A DNA stretch of 64,000 nt from Tetracentron sinense (GCA_015143295.1 CM026563.1:2046001-2110000), one strand, 5' to 3'; shown: positions 33,744-47,007, numbered from the stretch's first letter. Numbers and translations are program-made. The notes: generated by a model from the letters alone, not told the origin.

Positions 33744-35029
33744 CGTACAACTAGGATATTATTTATTGAGCAATAGTTCACTCCACTTTCGAGGAGCGAA
33801 CTATTGCTCCTCACTCTCACAAAGCCAACTCAACTTCCATTTACTCTAGTTAATTTTTTTCTAAAAATCACGGGTTGATGGGTGAACCCTAGGGTTGAGT
33901 GAATCTTAACCACAGTTAAATAAAATTAAAAGAGAGACATGTGGCATTAAAAGGGGACTCGAGATGCACCGCCTCGCGTCAACGACCAAGGATGTGACTA
34001 TTTTCCTTATTTATTTACTTATTGTTATCGTGGATACCAATAGGATGCAACCCACTTAGGAGTGTTAGTACTTGGTCATTGGTTAGAAGATAAATACTTC
34101 GCTTTTGCTGGGTAAAAGGATAGCTTCTCAACCATCGCACCAACTTATGTGAATTAGTCCACGACCATTCAAGTTGGGGTATACACACTGCCACTGGTCC
34201 CAATAGGCAGTGTGTCAATTGGGGTATTATAATTTCACGGCGTGATGTTGGAGGGGAGAGTGAGAAATTGCTGTGTTTGGGTCTACTTTTTTTTTTATAA
34301 AGGTTAAACACACACTCACATAAGCCAACACATACAAACATTCGGTCCACATGATTGTGGGACCTTATGTCTCCTCTCTTGCTTGCTTTTAAAGGTGGGA
34401 ACTATTCAGTCAGGGTTTGGGTTGGTAGAAGCTTGGAGATTGAGCAACGATAGCTTAGTGGAGGCTGAAGAAATGGTCAGTGAAGGGGAGAGTTCACTAT
34501 GGGGTAAGGGTTCAAGGAGAGTATGAGAATCAGATGGTCTTGGATTGTTTTGATTGACTGTTAAAACATTGTACAAGGATCATTAATTGATTAGAACGAT
34601 TGGTGTTTAGCATTTGAGGACTAATTGTATGATTATCTGTTGCTAATCTAAACAAACTGTATGAGTAATCAATTTAAAATGCATCTGAAAGTTAGATACT
34701 TCCTTACATTTGAAAGATACAGGTTCCACCATCATCAATGGAACCTACCTTCTTTCACCGTTCATATGATCTACTATTTCACTGTTCATATGAATATGAT
34801 CTACTATGTATAGATTCATACCTGGCCACCTCTCAGCTGGGTCAGGAACCAAAAAATCCCATCAGGGGATACTAACCATCCAAAAAATGGCTAAGACTAA
34901 GACTAGTTAAGGGAAGTGAAAAGGTCCACGTCAGGGAACAAATTGGACTGTTAGAAGTGTCTGATTGGTAATAAAAATATGTCTCAACCATCAAATGGTC
35001 CAAGATAGGATCGGTTTGCCATAGTAGAA
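33744..35029. other. Intergenic DNA with one TTAACC unit
   Basis: A dispersed unit with CGGGTTGATGGGTGAACCC and GAGTGAATCTTAACCACAG lies at about 33835-33990, near an inverted GGAGCGAACTATTGCTCC. The frame at 34015-34350 has no family I know. Confidence 0.5.
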
Positions 35030-35152
35030 ACAGAGAAATTAATAAAGAAAATCACCCCCAATTGCTCCCTTTTCTGATGTAGTTCCACAGTAGCCCCCAC
35101 CCATCATCACAGGCTATTTTAGAAAAGAGCTCTTGATTTTGGTCAATGCTAA

Positions 35153-35436
<284 letters not shown>

Positions 35437-35457
35437 TCAAAAGACACTAGCAAATGC

Positions 35458-35474
35458 CCCGTGCGATGCACGGG
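35458..35474 (-). other. Helitron 3' hairpin
   Basis: CCCGTGC-GAT-GCACGGG forms a perfect 7-bp stem with a 3-base loop, close to the CTAG end at 35447-35450. This structure marks the replication stop of Helitrons. Confidence 0.78.
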
Positions 35475-36739
35475 TGTGTGAAAGTAAAGACATAAAAAAT
35501 ACTATTTTTGAAGTAACCATGATAAACATTACAAAAAAATTGAAGGAGAAAATAAAATAAAATAACAAAAAAAAAATTATATAAGTTAAATTATCATATA
35601 AATATTGAAATAATAAGTTTAAAACAAAATGAGCATTCATTAACATGTGTTTGTAATCATTCTACATTACATGGGTAGAATGTTTCCTTTCATGCTTGGA
35701 AGTCCTGCTTGCAATCATTCTCTTAACAAATGATCATTCTTGGAAGCATATGAGGAATTGTCTTGTAAAACAACCCTCTATTTTTTCTCATCAAGTTTTT
35801 TATTCCACCATTACTGATGTATCATATTATTTCACATTTTTCCCTAACATTCATCTTACAGTCGGCCAATCTATTATGAGTGTCAGGAACATCCTTTTTC
35901 CTTATCAATGCCCATGTATTTTAATATAGAGGATGCATGAGAAGGAGATTAATTTGGGGGAGGGGTGTTATAGAGAGGAGGAGGAGAAGAGATGCCTATG
36001 TTCGTAAGGTGATTTGCATGAACATACAGCTATAGCAGTACATCGATCATCCTTACAGTGATAAATGATAGAATCGAACCATATATCACAGATGATTTCC
36101 ACTTTTGAATGCAGAATGCTTACGGGATAGAATATGGAGAGACCTCTCTCATTCTACTTGCAAGTGTCTCAAATGCCAAATGTGTCAAGCACAAAGCATC
36201 ATGTCAATAACATGTCTCTATTTGCATTTGTGTAAGTTAGTATGTGCATATACACATGGATGTAAGTAAGTATATACGTTTCATGCCTTGTTTCCGGCTC
36301 TGTTTTTAACTAAACCCAATGAACTTAGAGGAGAAGGATATGTGAAGCGGCCGGGTTTTTTCTTAAATTAATATAGAAATAATATTTTTTTTTAAAAGAA
36401 AATAAAATCACCAATGTTGCATAATGAAAATGTGTTAAGGTATGTTTTTTAATTTCAAATATGAGGGGAAAAAATAGAAAATTATTCACTAAAATTCAAT
36501 TCAATAAAAAACCGAGGAAAAAAAAAACTAAAATTATTTTGACTGAAATTGTGCCAAAAAACTTTTACACATTTGATTTGAGGGGTGGGGGTTAGGCAAA
36601 ACAAAAAATTCCCCCACATTTCAAATCAATGCTAGTCCATAAACATAGATAAAATGCATTTAAGATCTATTAAGTTCCCCTTTTGTTTTTTTCACATCAA
36701 GATCCTAAAGTGGAAATCTGATGCTATAGACAAAAAAAT

Positions 36740-37300
36740 TGGAATTAGGGCGGTGAACTATTGGATAATTATTCGTATCCAAATTCGTTTACTTGGATAA
36801 GTATCTGAATAGGTATCTGGCAAAGCGAATTCAAATAGTGATTTTACTATCTGTATATAATCGAATACAAATATGGGTATTGGTATATCTAATTTGATAA
36901 ATATCCTACCGATAATATAATATATAAAATTAATATATTATAAGTTTACAAAGCTAAAATAACACTATAAATATATACGTTTTCTATAATTTAAGATCTT
37001 AAATTATTTTAAATGGAAATGATTATAAAATATTAATTTATTGTTTTTAATAATAAATTTTATAGTTATTAATATTATTTTTTTAATGAATAGATTTTAT
37101 ACTTATTACTATTTGTTAGAACTTTTTTAATTTCTTTTAATTTTTTTTTTTAAATAATTGAATAGTATTCAAATTCAAATATTTTAATTGGAGTTGGATA
37201 CAAATACCATATTTCATTATTCGTCGGATATTTATTTGAATTTGAATAGTCCGATATGTAAACGGATTCAAATTTGGATATACCTCTACCCGCTTTGAAT
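36740..37300. repeat. AT-rich foldback element within the Helitron
   Basis: GGATAATTATTCGTATCC/CAAATTCG at the left and CGGATTCAAATTTGGATATACC at the right are inverted relatives. The interior is nearly pure A/T. A related element lies at 50445-50975. Confidence 0.55.
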
Positions 37301-39308
37301 CGATCTGTTGACGGCACCAATTGGAAGACAACCCCACTCAATGGTCCCCACATGACAAATTGCTTGATTAATGATGAAATGATATCAACCATCCAATATT
37401 TGTTGACTACATATATATGATAATATTACCAAATAAGACATTGACTTATTTGAAAAAAATTGGGTAAGAATACCCTTTCCTTGAGCAAGGCATAAACACT
37501 CCCCCCACAAGTTTCATAGCGTCTGCATTCAAACACGGGTGGAGAACTCTCAAGTCCATCTCTTAGTACCTATACACGGGAAAAAGTCTTTGAGTATACA
37601 CAAAGAAAACCAAAAACAAAAACATACTTGTGCCCTTTCTACCCATGTAATGGACCAAGATATGTGGTAAGATCAATCTTCTTCATCTTTTTTTTTAGCC
37701 ATACATTTTGGATTTATTTCTTTACAGAGAACCATGTTGGATTCTTATGAAACCAATTCAAAATAAAGAAAAATGCAGAACCAGTGATATCCAGTCATTG
37801 GAGTGAACTTTGGATTAGGTTCAACCCTGGCAAACTCCCCATTCAAGCACTCATGCAATGGGAATTTCCTAAACTACCACTTGAGTCTCAGAAGAAAATA
37901 AAATTGAAATTTCCAAATATCTTGATAGGAAATAGAGAAATTTCAGCTGCGAGTTTGAGCAACCCAAACTATAGGCATTTAGCATTGACGACCAAATACC
38001 TTGAAGCAAGAGTTTTTGCACGGTTTCATTGGGATCCATAGAGCACTCCTTGCATGTATATCTCATCATCACTGTGATTCCCTGCGATCACTTTGTTGTT
38101 TTGGATCATTTTTTCAAAAATTGTTGGGGATTAAAACCATAAAACCACTGCTCATGTTGTAACAAAGGCAAAAGCAAAGAGGGGATGAAGACAATGAGAG
38201 AAAGTGAGAAAGAATATGAAGAGGGTGAAAAACAATGAAGAGATATCATATGGGTCTTTTAAGAAGAACCAACGCTTATCGTGGAGGTAGGATGGAGCTC
38301 AATGTCGACGCATGAAAGAAAATAGGAGAAAGAGTCGACGCATAGTGTGGTTATATAGGTTATAAAATAGGTTATAGATATAGAAAGGTTTGCAGAAATA
38401 AATGAACGTTTTGTGGGGGAGAAGTAAATGACTAAATTCATTGTTTCCGGCTGTCTTTAACTAGACCCAATGAATTTGGAGAAGAACTCATTGATGTTCC
38501 ATGTAATTGCACCATTTGATGGCCCCATGACACCCTTAGATGTGGGTGGTCATGGTGATCATCATCTCAACACCGTCGGATGCTATTGCTTGATATGCTC
38601 ATGTAACAGTTGTCGTTGGAAGATAAAAGGTTAGGAGAAATAAATGAGAGGTAGAATTAGGTGATGTGGCAGCAAAAAATATAGTATAATTAAATCCAAA
38701 TCTAATTATATAATTATCTCATTTAAATTTAATTTATTATTATTTAATAAGATGCTTAGTGGGTGAATCCTTAAAGAAGAATATGACACATGGCAATATC
38801 TTATTGATCAATCAATTAATGAAAGTTTGTCATGTCCGCAGACATGTGGCATTAAATTGAAGAGAGAATAGAGAGCAATGAGATATGCCACGTGGAACCA
38901 ACCGGCATATAGTATTAGTATAGATAGATTACTTAAATTAGGTACATGAGAGGCCACACCCCAATACTGGTGCAAGAGGCGGGGTGTGGGGTTTCTGCTT
39001 TCTACTGTGTGGATAATTTACTCCAGTCAGCAACATTTAATTCCAAAACAAGCACGAAGAAATGGTACCCGTATCATTTTCCTCTCTTTACCCACAATCT
39101 CATGGTTCAGAGCATGAGATTTACCTTAAGTTTCAGTTTTGAGATGTTACAATTTTGAATAAAGAAATCAAAAAAATTACAATATATGTTATGGTCATTA
39201 TTTTTCTTAAAATAAAAAAATAGAAAAAAAATATTATTTCCAATTTAATTGAAGATGGCATAATATAATTGAAGATGGCATAGCCATGGCAAAGGGGGTC
39301 CTAACTTT

Positions 39309-39310
<2 letters not shown>

Positions 39311-39340
<30 letters not shown>
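39311..39340. repeat. (TA)n microsatellite
   Basis: A run of alternating TA of about 30 bp. A similar AT run lies at 46594-46613 upstream of the second kinase gene. Confidence 0.85.
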
Positions 39341-39342
<2 letters not shown>

Positions 39343-39474
39343 AAACACAAATTGACAAGATGGCACACGAACTTGCCCGTAAAAAAAATTATGGGGCAAA
39401 CACCCCCGAACCCCCACACTCCATTGTATGCCCCCTCCTCCCTAAGACTAATATCCAGGATCCGCCACTGTGAG

Positions 39475-39596
39475 CAAATCATCCTCATCTCTTTCTTCAT
39501 GCTTGACCCGGCTTCTGGGGTCGATTGAGAGCAAAGTAGTCCAAGCTGCAACTCCAATTCCATCTCTTTCTTAACGTATGAGTGGTCTAGCTGCAA
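39475..39596 (-). pseudogene. Lectin receptor kinase fragment, inverted
   Basis: The minus strand encodes SYVKKEMELELQLGLLCSQ and then PEAGSSMKKE, matching the last kinase subdomain of the adjacent gene (SYVREEMELVLRLGLVCSR ... ARPSMRQ). It lies in reverse orientation 500 bp upstream of the intact gene. It is cut off at 39470 by GGATCCGCCACTG, the inverted form of a CAGTGGCGGATCC hAT-like terminus. Only about 40 codons remain. Confidence 0.82.
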
Positions 39597-40023
39597 ATGA
39601 AGCTTCAGATGTCACATAATACATTGACATAATTTTCATACACTGGACTGGTAGACCATTCTTAGGGTAGTTAAGTTAGAAAGCTTGATTATTTGTCATG
39701 AAGCATCTAGGAATAAAGGGAGAAGACCTGGATTTGAACCGCCATTCACGGCATCTTCAATACAAATTCTCTTCGTAGTGGCACAGATCCAACAACAGGT
39801 TCACAGAATTAATCCTGCATTTCAACATTTGACGACGAATGATGTGACCATGATCTGGGAAATTCAACACAAAGGGTACGTTGCCCTTCAATCAATTTAA
39901 TCAGAAGGGTCAAGAAATTTTGAATGCTGAATATTCAAGTTAGTGCCTGGTCATGTGGACTCACTCAACGACATATGACCTTGACCATATCAAGCCTTCT
40001 AAACTGAGCCTTAGTTAGCAAGC

Positions 40024-40031
40024 TATATTTA
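40024..40031 (+). promoter_or_regulatory. TATA box of receptor kinase A
   Basis: TATATTTA, 68 bases before the start codon, in a stretch shared with gene B (AGCTATATTTAGTCTATTTC). The identical spacing in both copies supports its use. Confidence 0.6.
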
Positions 40032-40091
40032 GTCTATTTCTGTGTACTAGTTAATTAAGTCCCCAACTCTCAGCTCTCAAAGCTCAAGGCC

Positions 40092-42116
40092 ATGGCAATA
40101 GCATTTCCCTTAGCTTTCCTTCTGTTCTTCACTACCCACCTTGGCCACTCTCTAACCGACGACTTTGTATACAACGGATTTCATGGACCTAATCTTAGTC
40201 TAGATGGGGCTTCCATCATTACCTCCAATGGAGCACTTCGGCTCACCAACCAATCGAAAAACATCATCAGCCATGCATTCTACTCACCCCCAGTACATTT
40301 GCTCAACAAAAATTCAACTTCAGCAGCAAATGCTTCTTCTTTCAGTACTTCCTTTGTATTTGCAATTGTCCCCTCAGAGCCAGAAGCTGGTGGCCATGGC
40401 ATTGCCTTTACACTGTCTCCTTTGAAGCAGTTTCCCAATGCTGAGCATAGCCATTATCTTGGACTGTTCAATCCATCGAATGACGGGAACTCTTCGAATC
40501 ACATCTTTGCGGTAGAGTTCGACATCGTTAATGGGTTTGGAAAATTTGGGGACACTGACGAGAATCATGTAGGAATCAACATTAATGGATTTTCTTCTGA
40601 TGTTGCGAAACCAGCTTCTTATGTTAATGGCACCGGTGAGAATGAAGATGTGGAATTGGAGAGTGGAAGGCCCATCCAGGCGTGGATAGAGTACGATGGG
40701 GTTGAGAAAGTCGTTCATGTAAGCATAGCTCCTTCACCTGCACTGAAACCAAGTCGTCCCCTCTTGGTCTACCCAATCGACCTGTCACTTGTTCTTGAGG
40801 AGTCTATGTACGTAGGCTTCTCTGCATCTACTGGGAAGCTCTCGAGCTCCCATTACATATTGGGATGGAGTTTCAATATGAATGGAGTCTCTTATCCTCT
40901 CGATCTATCTCAACTTCCTTCAGTACCCCCACATGAAGGTAAAGGGTCTTCTTCCAAACTCAATTCAACGACTATAATTGCAGTCTTCTCTTCTGTTTTA
41001 GTCCTTTTCTTCTTAGCATTAGTGGCCTCCGTTGCACTATACCGGAGGGCTACACTATCTGAAGATCTGGAAGATTGGGAACTGCACTGTTCTCATAGGT
41101 TTCGATACAAGGACCTCTATGTCGCTACAAAGGGCTTTAAACAGAGTGAGGTTATCGGAGTTGGTGGGTTCGGTGTGGTGTACAAGGGTGTCTTACCCAG
41201 TACCGGAGAAGAAGTAGCGGTGAAGAAAATCTCACGAGAAGGAAATAGAGAATTTGTAGCAGAAGTTGAAAGCCTGGGACGACTAAGACACAAGCACCTG
41301 GTTCATCTCCAAGGATGGTGCAAGCGAAAGGGAAACCTCATTCTAGTGTACGATTATATTCCCAACGGCAGTCTCGACAATCTCCTCTTCAACCCCCAAA
41401 ACAACTTCGTCTTGAGTTGGAAACAAAGATTCAAAGTCCTCAAAGACATTGCTTCAGGACTCTTATATCTACACGAAGAATGGGAACAAGTGGTAGTTCA
41501 TCGAGACGTTAAGGCTAGTAATGTGTTGCTAGACGCTGAAATGAACGGGCGACTAGGTGATTTTGGCCTGGCCAGGCTATATAATCACGGGAACAAGCCA
41601 TCCACAACAATTGTAGTGGGCACATTGGGATATATGGCACCGGAACTGGCGCGAACTGGAAAGGCATCACCGAGTTCCGATGTGTTCGCATATGGTGCAC
41701 TACTCCTAGAAATGGCCTGTGGAAGAAGACCCCTTGATCCGAATTCCGGGTCGGAACACTTGATTTTGTTGGATTGGGTGAGCGAGTGTGATCGAGAGGG
41801 TCGGATACTTGATGCAGTGGACTCCAAGATTAAATCATCTTATGTGAGGGAAGAGATGGAGTTGGTATTGAGGTTGGGTCTTGTTTGTTCCCGGTTGTTA
41901 GCAGAAGCTAGGCCTAGCATGAGACAAGTGACGCGGTATCTCAACGGTGATGAGTCACTTCCATTGGATGGCATGGGCTCTGATTGTCCTAGTCTTCCGG
42001 TTGATGAAATGAAGTCCATTTTCTTAGATACCTTATCCAGGGATGAGATCACCAAGTCGTATCATTCATCATCCTTCGGAGGTGCTTCTTACAGTTCCTT
42101 GGAAGCCGGTAGGTAG
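40092..42116 (+). CDS. L-type lectin-domain receptor kinase, clade VI-like (copy A)
   Basis: A single-exon gene of 674 residues. Signal peptide 1-20 (LAFLLFFTTHLGHS) is followed by a legume lectin domain (about 21-275) with the metal/sugar-site blocks AVEFDIVNG and DENHVGINING. A Ser-rich stem and one membrane helix (about 292-315, ending LYRRA) lead to a Ser/Thr kinase (about 350-620): glycine loop GVGGFG 356-361, Lys378 in AVKKIS, HRD at 470-472 followed by VKASN, DFG at 490-492, and MAPE. All catalytic residues are present, so it should be an active kinase. The RFRYKDLYVATKGF and LGRLRHKHL blocks resemble Arabidopsis LecRK-VI proteins, which act at the plasma membrane in defence and stomatal responses. 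It is paired with gene B, 5 kb downstream. Confidence 0.95.
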   Translation: MAIAFPLAFLLFFTTHLGHSLTDDFVYNGFHGPNLSLDGASIITSNGALRLTNQSKNIISHAFYSPPVHLLNKNSTSAANASSFSTSFVFAIVPSEPEAGGHGIAFTLSPLKQFPNAEHSHYLGLFNPSNDGNSSNHIFAVEFDIVNGFGKFGDTDENHVGININGFSSDVAKPASYVNGTGENEDVELESGRPIQAWIEYDGVEKVVHVSIAPSPALKPSRPLLVYPIDLSLVLEESMYVGFSASTGKLSSSHYILGWSFNMNGVSYPLDLSQLPSVPPHEGKGSSSKLNSTTIIAVFSSVLVLFFLALVASVALYRRATLSEDLEDWELHCSHRFRYKDLYVATKGFKQSEVIGVGGFGVVYKGVLPSTGEEVAVKKISREGNREFVAEVESLGRLRHKHLVHLQGWCKRKGNLILVYDYIPNGSLDNLLFNPQNNFVLSWKQRFKVLKDIASGLLYLHEEWEQVVVHRDVKASNVLLDAEMNGRLGDFGLARLYNHGNKPSTTIVVGTLGYMAPELARTGKASPSSDVFAYGALLLEMACGRRPLDPNSGSEHLILLDWVSECDREGRILDAVDSKIKSSYVREEMELVLRLGLVCSRLLAEARPSMRQVTRYLNGDESLPLDGMGSDCPSLPVDEMKSIFLDTLSRDEITKSYHSSSFGGASYSSLEAGR

Positions 42117-42227
42117 TAAGAAATGTTGAACACATAATGCTTGAACAAATAGTTGCAAGGAAGTTATCTACAAGCTGGTAAACCGCTTCTTATTAGAGAT
42201 CAGTTTGGACAGAATCTCATCTCATAT

Positions 42228-42374
42228 CTAGGTAGATTTAAATTTGAAATAGATTAGTATCAAATCTTAGATTTAATTAGTATTAGATTCGATTATGATA
42301 TATCTAGATAGATTTAAATTTGAAATAGATTAGTATCAAATCTTAGATTTGATTAGTATTAGATTTGATTATGA
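42228..42374 (+). repeat. Two-copy tandem repeat after receptor kinase A
   Basis: A unit of about 73 bp with GGTAGATTTAAATTTGAAAT and GATTAGTATCAAATCTTAG is repeated with few changes. It is not found after gene B, so it arose or was lost after the duplication. Confidence 0.8.
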
Positions 42375-42452
42375 TGCGCATCTATCTTGAGACTTATGTA
42401 ATCTATATATAATCCTGAATGAGGAGCTATTGTAATCATCCAAGTTATTCTC

Positions 42453-42458
42453 AATAAA
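42453..42458 (+). terminator. Polyadenylation signal of receptor kinase A
   Basis: AATAAA in TTCTCAATAAAATCATTTTC, about 340 bases after the stop codon. This implies a fairly long 3' leader that would include the tandem repeat. Confidence 0.45.
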
Positions 42459-43450
42459 ATCATTTTCAATCACTTCTCAAGAAGCTTGTTAATTTCTCAA
42501 ACTCGCTTCCTTTCTTAGACTTGTTTTTGCTCATTTCCATCTCGTCTCATTTAGTGGTCAAGGCTTTTGTTTGAATAAATGTAAGACAGTTGTATTTATT
42601 AGAAAATTTTTGTAAGAGGTGTAATCTCATTTTTAAATAATTATACAAATGTTATCATATTTTTTACATTAAAAATGAGAGCCCTCATATTTTTCAAATA
42701 AAAAATTTATATAATTGACTTTACATTGGAAATGGGAGCTTCCCTCATTTTTCTCAAGTGGAGCTCCGCTTGCAGAGTGGAAGCTCGTTTAAACTCGAAA
42801 GAGAATAATACCATTGATGTGAATTTCCACCAATGTGTATATTTCAGGCTACTTTTTTTAAAAAAATTTCATTGTATACTTTTTTATGAGAAAAAATGCT
42901 TAGAGTTGGAATTCAATTTTATAGTTCAATTTATTCAACAATAATTTAATATAACATCTCTAGCACTCACAAAGTGTAATACTTAGAGAGGGTGTGTGTG
43001 GGGAATGCAATGGCCTTGTAGCTTGGAGCTGTGTGTTTAGGTGGGTGTGTTGAGTATACAGTAGTGTGTGTTATTGTGCTTCACCCCAAAAAAAAATAAA
43101 AAAAATTTGTTAACCTTTCTTGGGGGACTCCCACCCAGGGCTTTAAAAAGCTTACAGAGTTGATAATATCACACTTATTCCTGTGGTAAAATCTAGGGTC
43201 ATTGTTAGGGGTGTCAATGGGCCGAATTGGGTCATGGCCAGACCTGGCCCACCCCGATTATATTGTTGGGTGGGCTTGGGTTTAGAGGCTTACGCTGGGC
43301 TTAGTAGACTAGGCTTCTAACCGGATTTGGCCCAACTGCCCCAGTCCGATTAGGCCCAGATTATTAAACCCCTCAAACTTGCATATATTTCCTTCTCTCT
43401 TAGGTGGGCTGCCCCGGCCTGTTTATTAATCGGGTGGCTCAGGCCAGTTG

Positions 43451-45759
43451 GGCTAACCCAAACCTAGCCGTTTGATACCCCGGGCTAAGTTGGGCTAACC
43501 CAAACCTAGCCGTTTGATACCCCTTGTCTTAGTACTCGACCGACTAAAAAGCATGTTGTTATAGTCAAAGTGATGGACCTATAAAGAGGATCAATGAGAA
43601 TTGTGATGATGGTGATGATATGGTGTATCTCACACATACCATAACCATACATGTTCTATTAGTGTGGTTATAATAATATCTAGTTAATTTTTGAGATTAA
43701 CTATGAACAGGATCTCGGTTGAACAGTCAACCATAGCAACCCATAAATTATCTTAAGAAGTGGTAGTTTGGTAATTATGAACACAAAAAAGAATATTTTT
43801 TAACATTACATTTTTGAATAAATACCCCTTCTCAAGGAAATTTTTGAATTGTTCCGGTTGACTGTTCAACCAAGCTCCTCTTGATCATTATTCTCTTAAT
43901 TTATTAGTAATTATTAGAAGGAAAATAGTTAGTTGAAATGGATTTCATGGGTACGTTAACTATTTCCCTAGTTAAGAGGGGGGCATCCACCAATGAGGTG
44001 GTGCCTTAGGTTTTGAAATGGATTTCATGGGTACGTTAACTATTTCCCTAGTGAGAACCCTATCACTCCTTTTATTAGAACCCAATGCTATTGTGTTAAA
44101 AACAGCGCTCGGGACGGAAAAAAAGGTTGGCCTATCCAGGTGTCTACCAAGGTCCAAAAATGCGAGCAAAAGATGGTATTGGGCACTATTTTGTGCACTG
44201 CCTTGTTGGACGGTATTAAGGTTACCTCCTCAACAGGGCATTGCTCTAAAATAGTGACTCCCCAAAGGCTCTATTCAAGACCCACCAAGAGTCTTGGAAG
44301 GTGAGGGAGGATCGGAGCCAAAGGGTGGCTCCAAACAGCCTAAGGCAAAGATAAACCCGAATGCTGTTTTCCAGCACATAGGGGTGGTTTTTAATCAGAA
44401 TACTACCCACTGTTGTTGCATAACAAGCAGCCCCTGGGCCCACATTATTGGACTAAAAGAGGCTACCCTTGAGTCTGGGCCCAAAAAAAACAAAGAGTTT
44501 AAAAGAAGGAACTAGTCTTAAACCAAGGGAACCTTCAAAAGCGGAAGTTGGGCCCTCGAGATGGGTCTCTGGAGGAGAAGGACAAGAGAAGAAGAAAAGG
44601 GGTATGTTGGGCCTTGACAGAGCCCAAAAAAGAGAACCAAAAGAAATGAGTGTTCACTGTTCTGTGCATCACAGTATTGAGGGGCACTAATATTGCTGCC
44701 CAGCAGAGTGTTGCCCAGAACAGCACCTCTGAGATTGTTTTAGTGCAAGAAAAACTGGGTGATAAAGCCGTGTGGTTAGGCCCTAGAGGTGTCTGGAGTC
44801 TAAGGAGTTAGGATGGGCAACAGCACACGCTGTTGCGCTGTTGCCCCTTTGTGTCACACATAAGTGGGTCCCATCTTTTTTTCTGATTCCCAGTCTACCC
44901 CTATTGAATGTGGGGCACTACTTTGTGAGATGGACCAGATATTGGAGCAAAGAAAGTTATTGATTCGGCAGTGGACGGGCCACTGTTTTGAGGCAAGGCT
45001 ACTGAGAGGTATTTGGATTACCACCCATCCTTCAGCAAGCTGAATTGGTTTGGGTGGTAATCCAATTACCACTTTGCAGACGTTGGTTTTAAACTGATAT
45101 TGCCTTAATTGGGCAGCTTGCTCAAGGGCCCTTAAAAATAAAAAATAAAAAAGTGTGAGAATGAACCAATAGGAAACAAGAACTTACCCCCTCTCCTTGC
45201 ATACGTGGACCCTCTATGCCATGAAAGACAACATAGAAGGCCCAACCTCCAAGGAGAGTGGGCCTTCTCTAGGTTTCTAGGAAAGGACTGGAGACAAGGC
45301 AAGAAAGAATGGAGATAACAAAACAAAAAAAGAGGAATATAGAGACAGGTGGAGGAACCTTCTCCTCCTCTTCTTGCTCAAAATTCTAAGGTCAAGGTAG
45401 GATGTGTGGTTAGTCTAGGGAAGGTTGCCTTGTAAAGCGGAAAGCCTAGGCATCCCTTATGTCAAAGTCAAACTCAATCCCTTAGAACCGAAAATGGGGT
45501 TGGGAGATTTGGCTTTGCAAATTGCATGGGTTTTGAACGGATTCTTTTTGGCCTCCTTATACAAGTGGTGAGCAATGGGGTTATTATTTATAAAGTTAGG
45601 AAGGGTTTGGGTACCTTGGTAAATAGAATAGGTGGAGGTTAGATAGGGTTCTTGGGGATGATTAATTGGCTGTCAAGAGAGTTGGTTTCCAAGGGTAAAC
45701 TAGGTGGTTTACGCATGGGTAGGGTGGGTGGTAATGGGATTATCTCCCACCTGAAACAG
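43451..45759. other. Spacer between the duplicated blocks
   Basis: No family is recognised. A 38-bp direct repeat (GAAATGGATTTCATGGGTAC...) lies at about 43937-43970 and 44015-44053. Several short frames at 43970-45840 conflict between strands, lack coding character, and look like chance. Confidence 0.5.
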
Positions 45760-47007
45760 ATAAATGAATGAGGAAAATCACCCTCAATAGCTCCCTTTTC
45801 TGATGTAGTTCCACAGTAGCCCACACCCATCATCACAAGCTAGTTAAGAAAAGGGCTATTGATTTCGCTAAGATCAATACTAAGTAATACAGGTGGGGTT
45901 TCCACTTTCTACTGTGTGGATCTACTCCAGTCATCAACAATATTTAGTTCTAAAACAAGCATGAAGAAATAGTAGCCATATCATTTTCTTCTCTTTTTTG
46001 GTGAGTAAGAGCTGGGATAGAACCCACAATCTCATGGTTCAGAGCAGAGTCAGCTCAAAACCAGTATCCCTATCCTTAGTTTCATTCGACTGACAGCCAT
46101 AACCCAAATTGGAAAACATACCGTGAAAGATTCTTTTTTGTGATAATGTCAGTCAGGTTTGAAACACCCAATGTGAGGAATCATCTCTGATTTTCTCAAA
46201 TAAAATAATAAGGTCAGGAAAAAAAATGTATAATTCTACTATCAACACCAACTTTGACTTCATAGTTTTGGAATGGAGATTATCTACTTATGTATCTGCA
46301 ATGTTACGGCATCGATTAGTCCTCAGATTTGAACAAACAAGCCTAATTTAATTGAAGTTGAGACTGGATAAAGTTCATTTAATAGATTGGATGGTGAAAG
46401 TTTCAGTTGAGATTCACCTTAAGTTTCAGTTTTGGGATGTTCCCTTTTGGAATGAGGGAAGTGATTTAAGACTCTGGATAGTACCTACTATCTGAAGAGG
46501 AGATAGTACCTACTATCCATGGGGCTGCAAGCTGGTAGACCATTCTTAGGGTACGTAGCTAAGATAGAGAGTTTGGTTATTTCCCAAGAAGCATATATAT
46601 ATATATATATATACATCTAGGAATAAAGGGTGAGGAGACCTAGCTAGCTTTGAGCCGCCTTTCACACCATCTTAAAGACAAAATCTCTTTGTAGTGCCAG
46701 ATCCAACGGCATGCTCACAGAATAATCCTGCATTTCAACATTTGATGAGGAATCGATGTGAACATGAACTGGGCAATTCAACACAAGAAGTTTTGCCCTT
46801 TAATCAATTTAATCAGAAAGTCAGAAATCTCGAAGTATGAATGTTCAAGTGCGTGCCTGGTCAAGTGGATTCACTGATCAACGACAGTGACCTGTATCCG
46901 GTCACCCACCAGGTAATCCCTCTAGCTTTTACTTCATTTTATTGATTAATCGGAACATATGACCTTGACCATATGAAGCCTTCTCAATTGAGTCTTCCTT
47001 AGCTAGC

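Larger units (their letters stand above)
35447..38928 (-). mobile_element. Non-autonomous Helitron, 3.5 kb
   Basis: On the minus strand it begins TCTATCTATACTAATACT after an A, and ends with the hairpin CCCGTGCATCGCACGGG seven bases before CTAG, followed by T. These are the TC start, 3' hairpin, CTRR end and A|T target of Helitrons. No Rep/helicase gene is seen. The interior is AT-rich, with a foldback at about 36740-37300 and a diverged direct repeat (36292-36340 and 38446-38494). Confidence 0.78.

Noticed and set aside
34015..34350. Minus-strand frame suspected to be organellar
   Set aside because: I could not match it to any plastid or mitochondrial protein, and its composition gives no support.
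39286..39528. Open frame starting in a (TA)n run
   Set aside because: Begins in a microsatellite (repeated IYIY) and overlaps the reverse-strand kinase fragment and hAT end.
40374..42055. Frames on the minus strand within receptor kinase A
   Set aside because: Shadows of the intact plus-strand coding sequence, with no family resemblance; the same holds for the plus-strand alternatives and for gene B.
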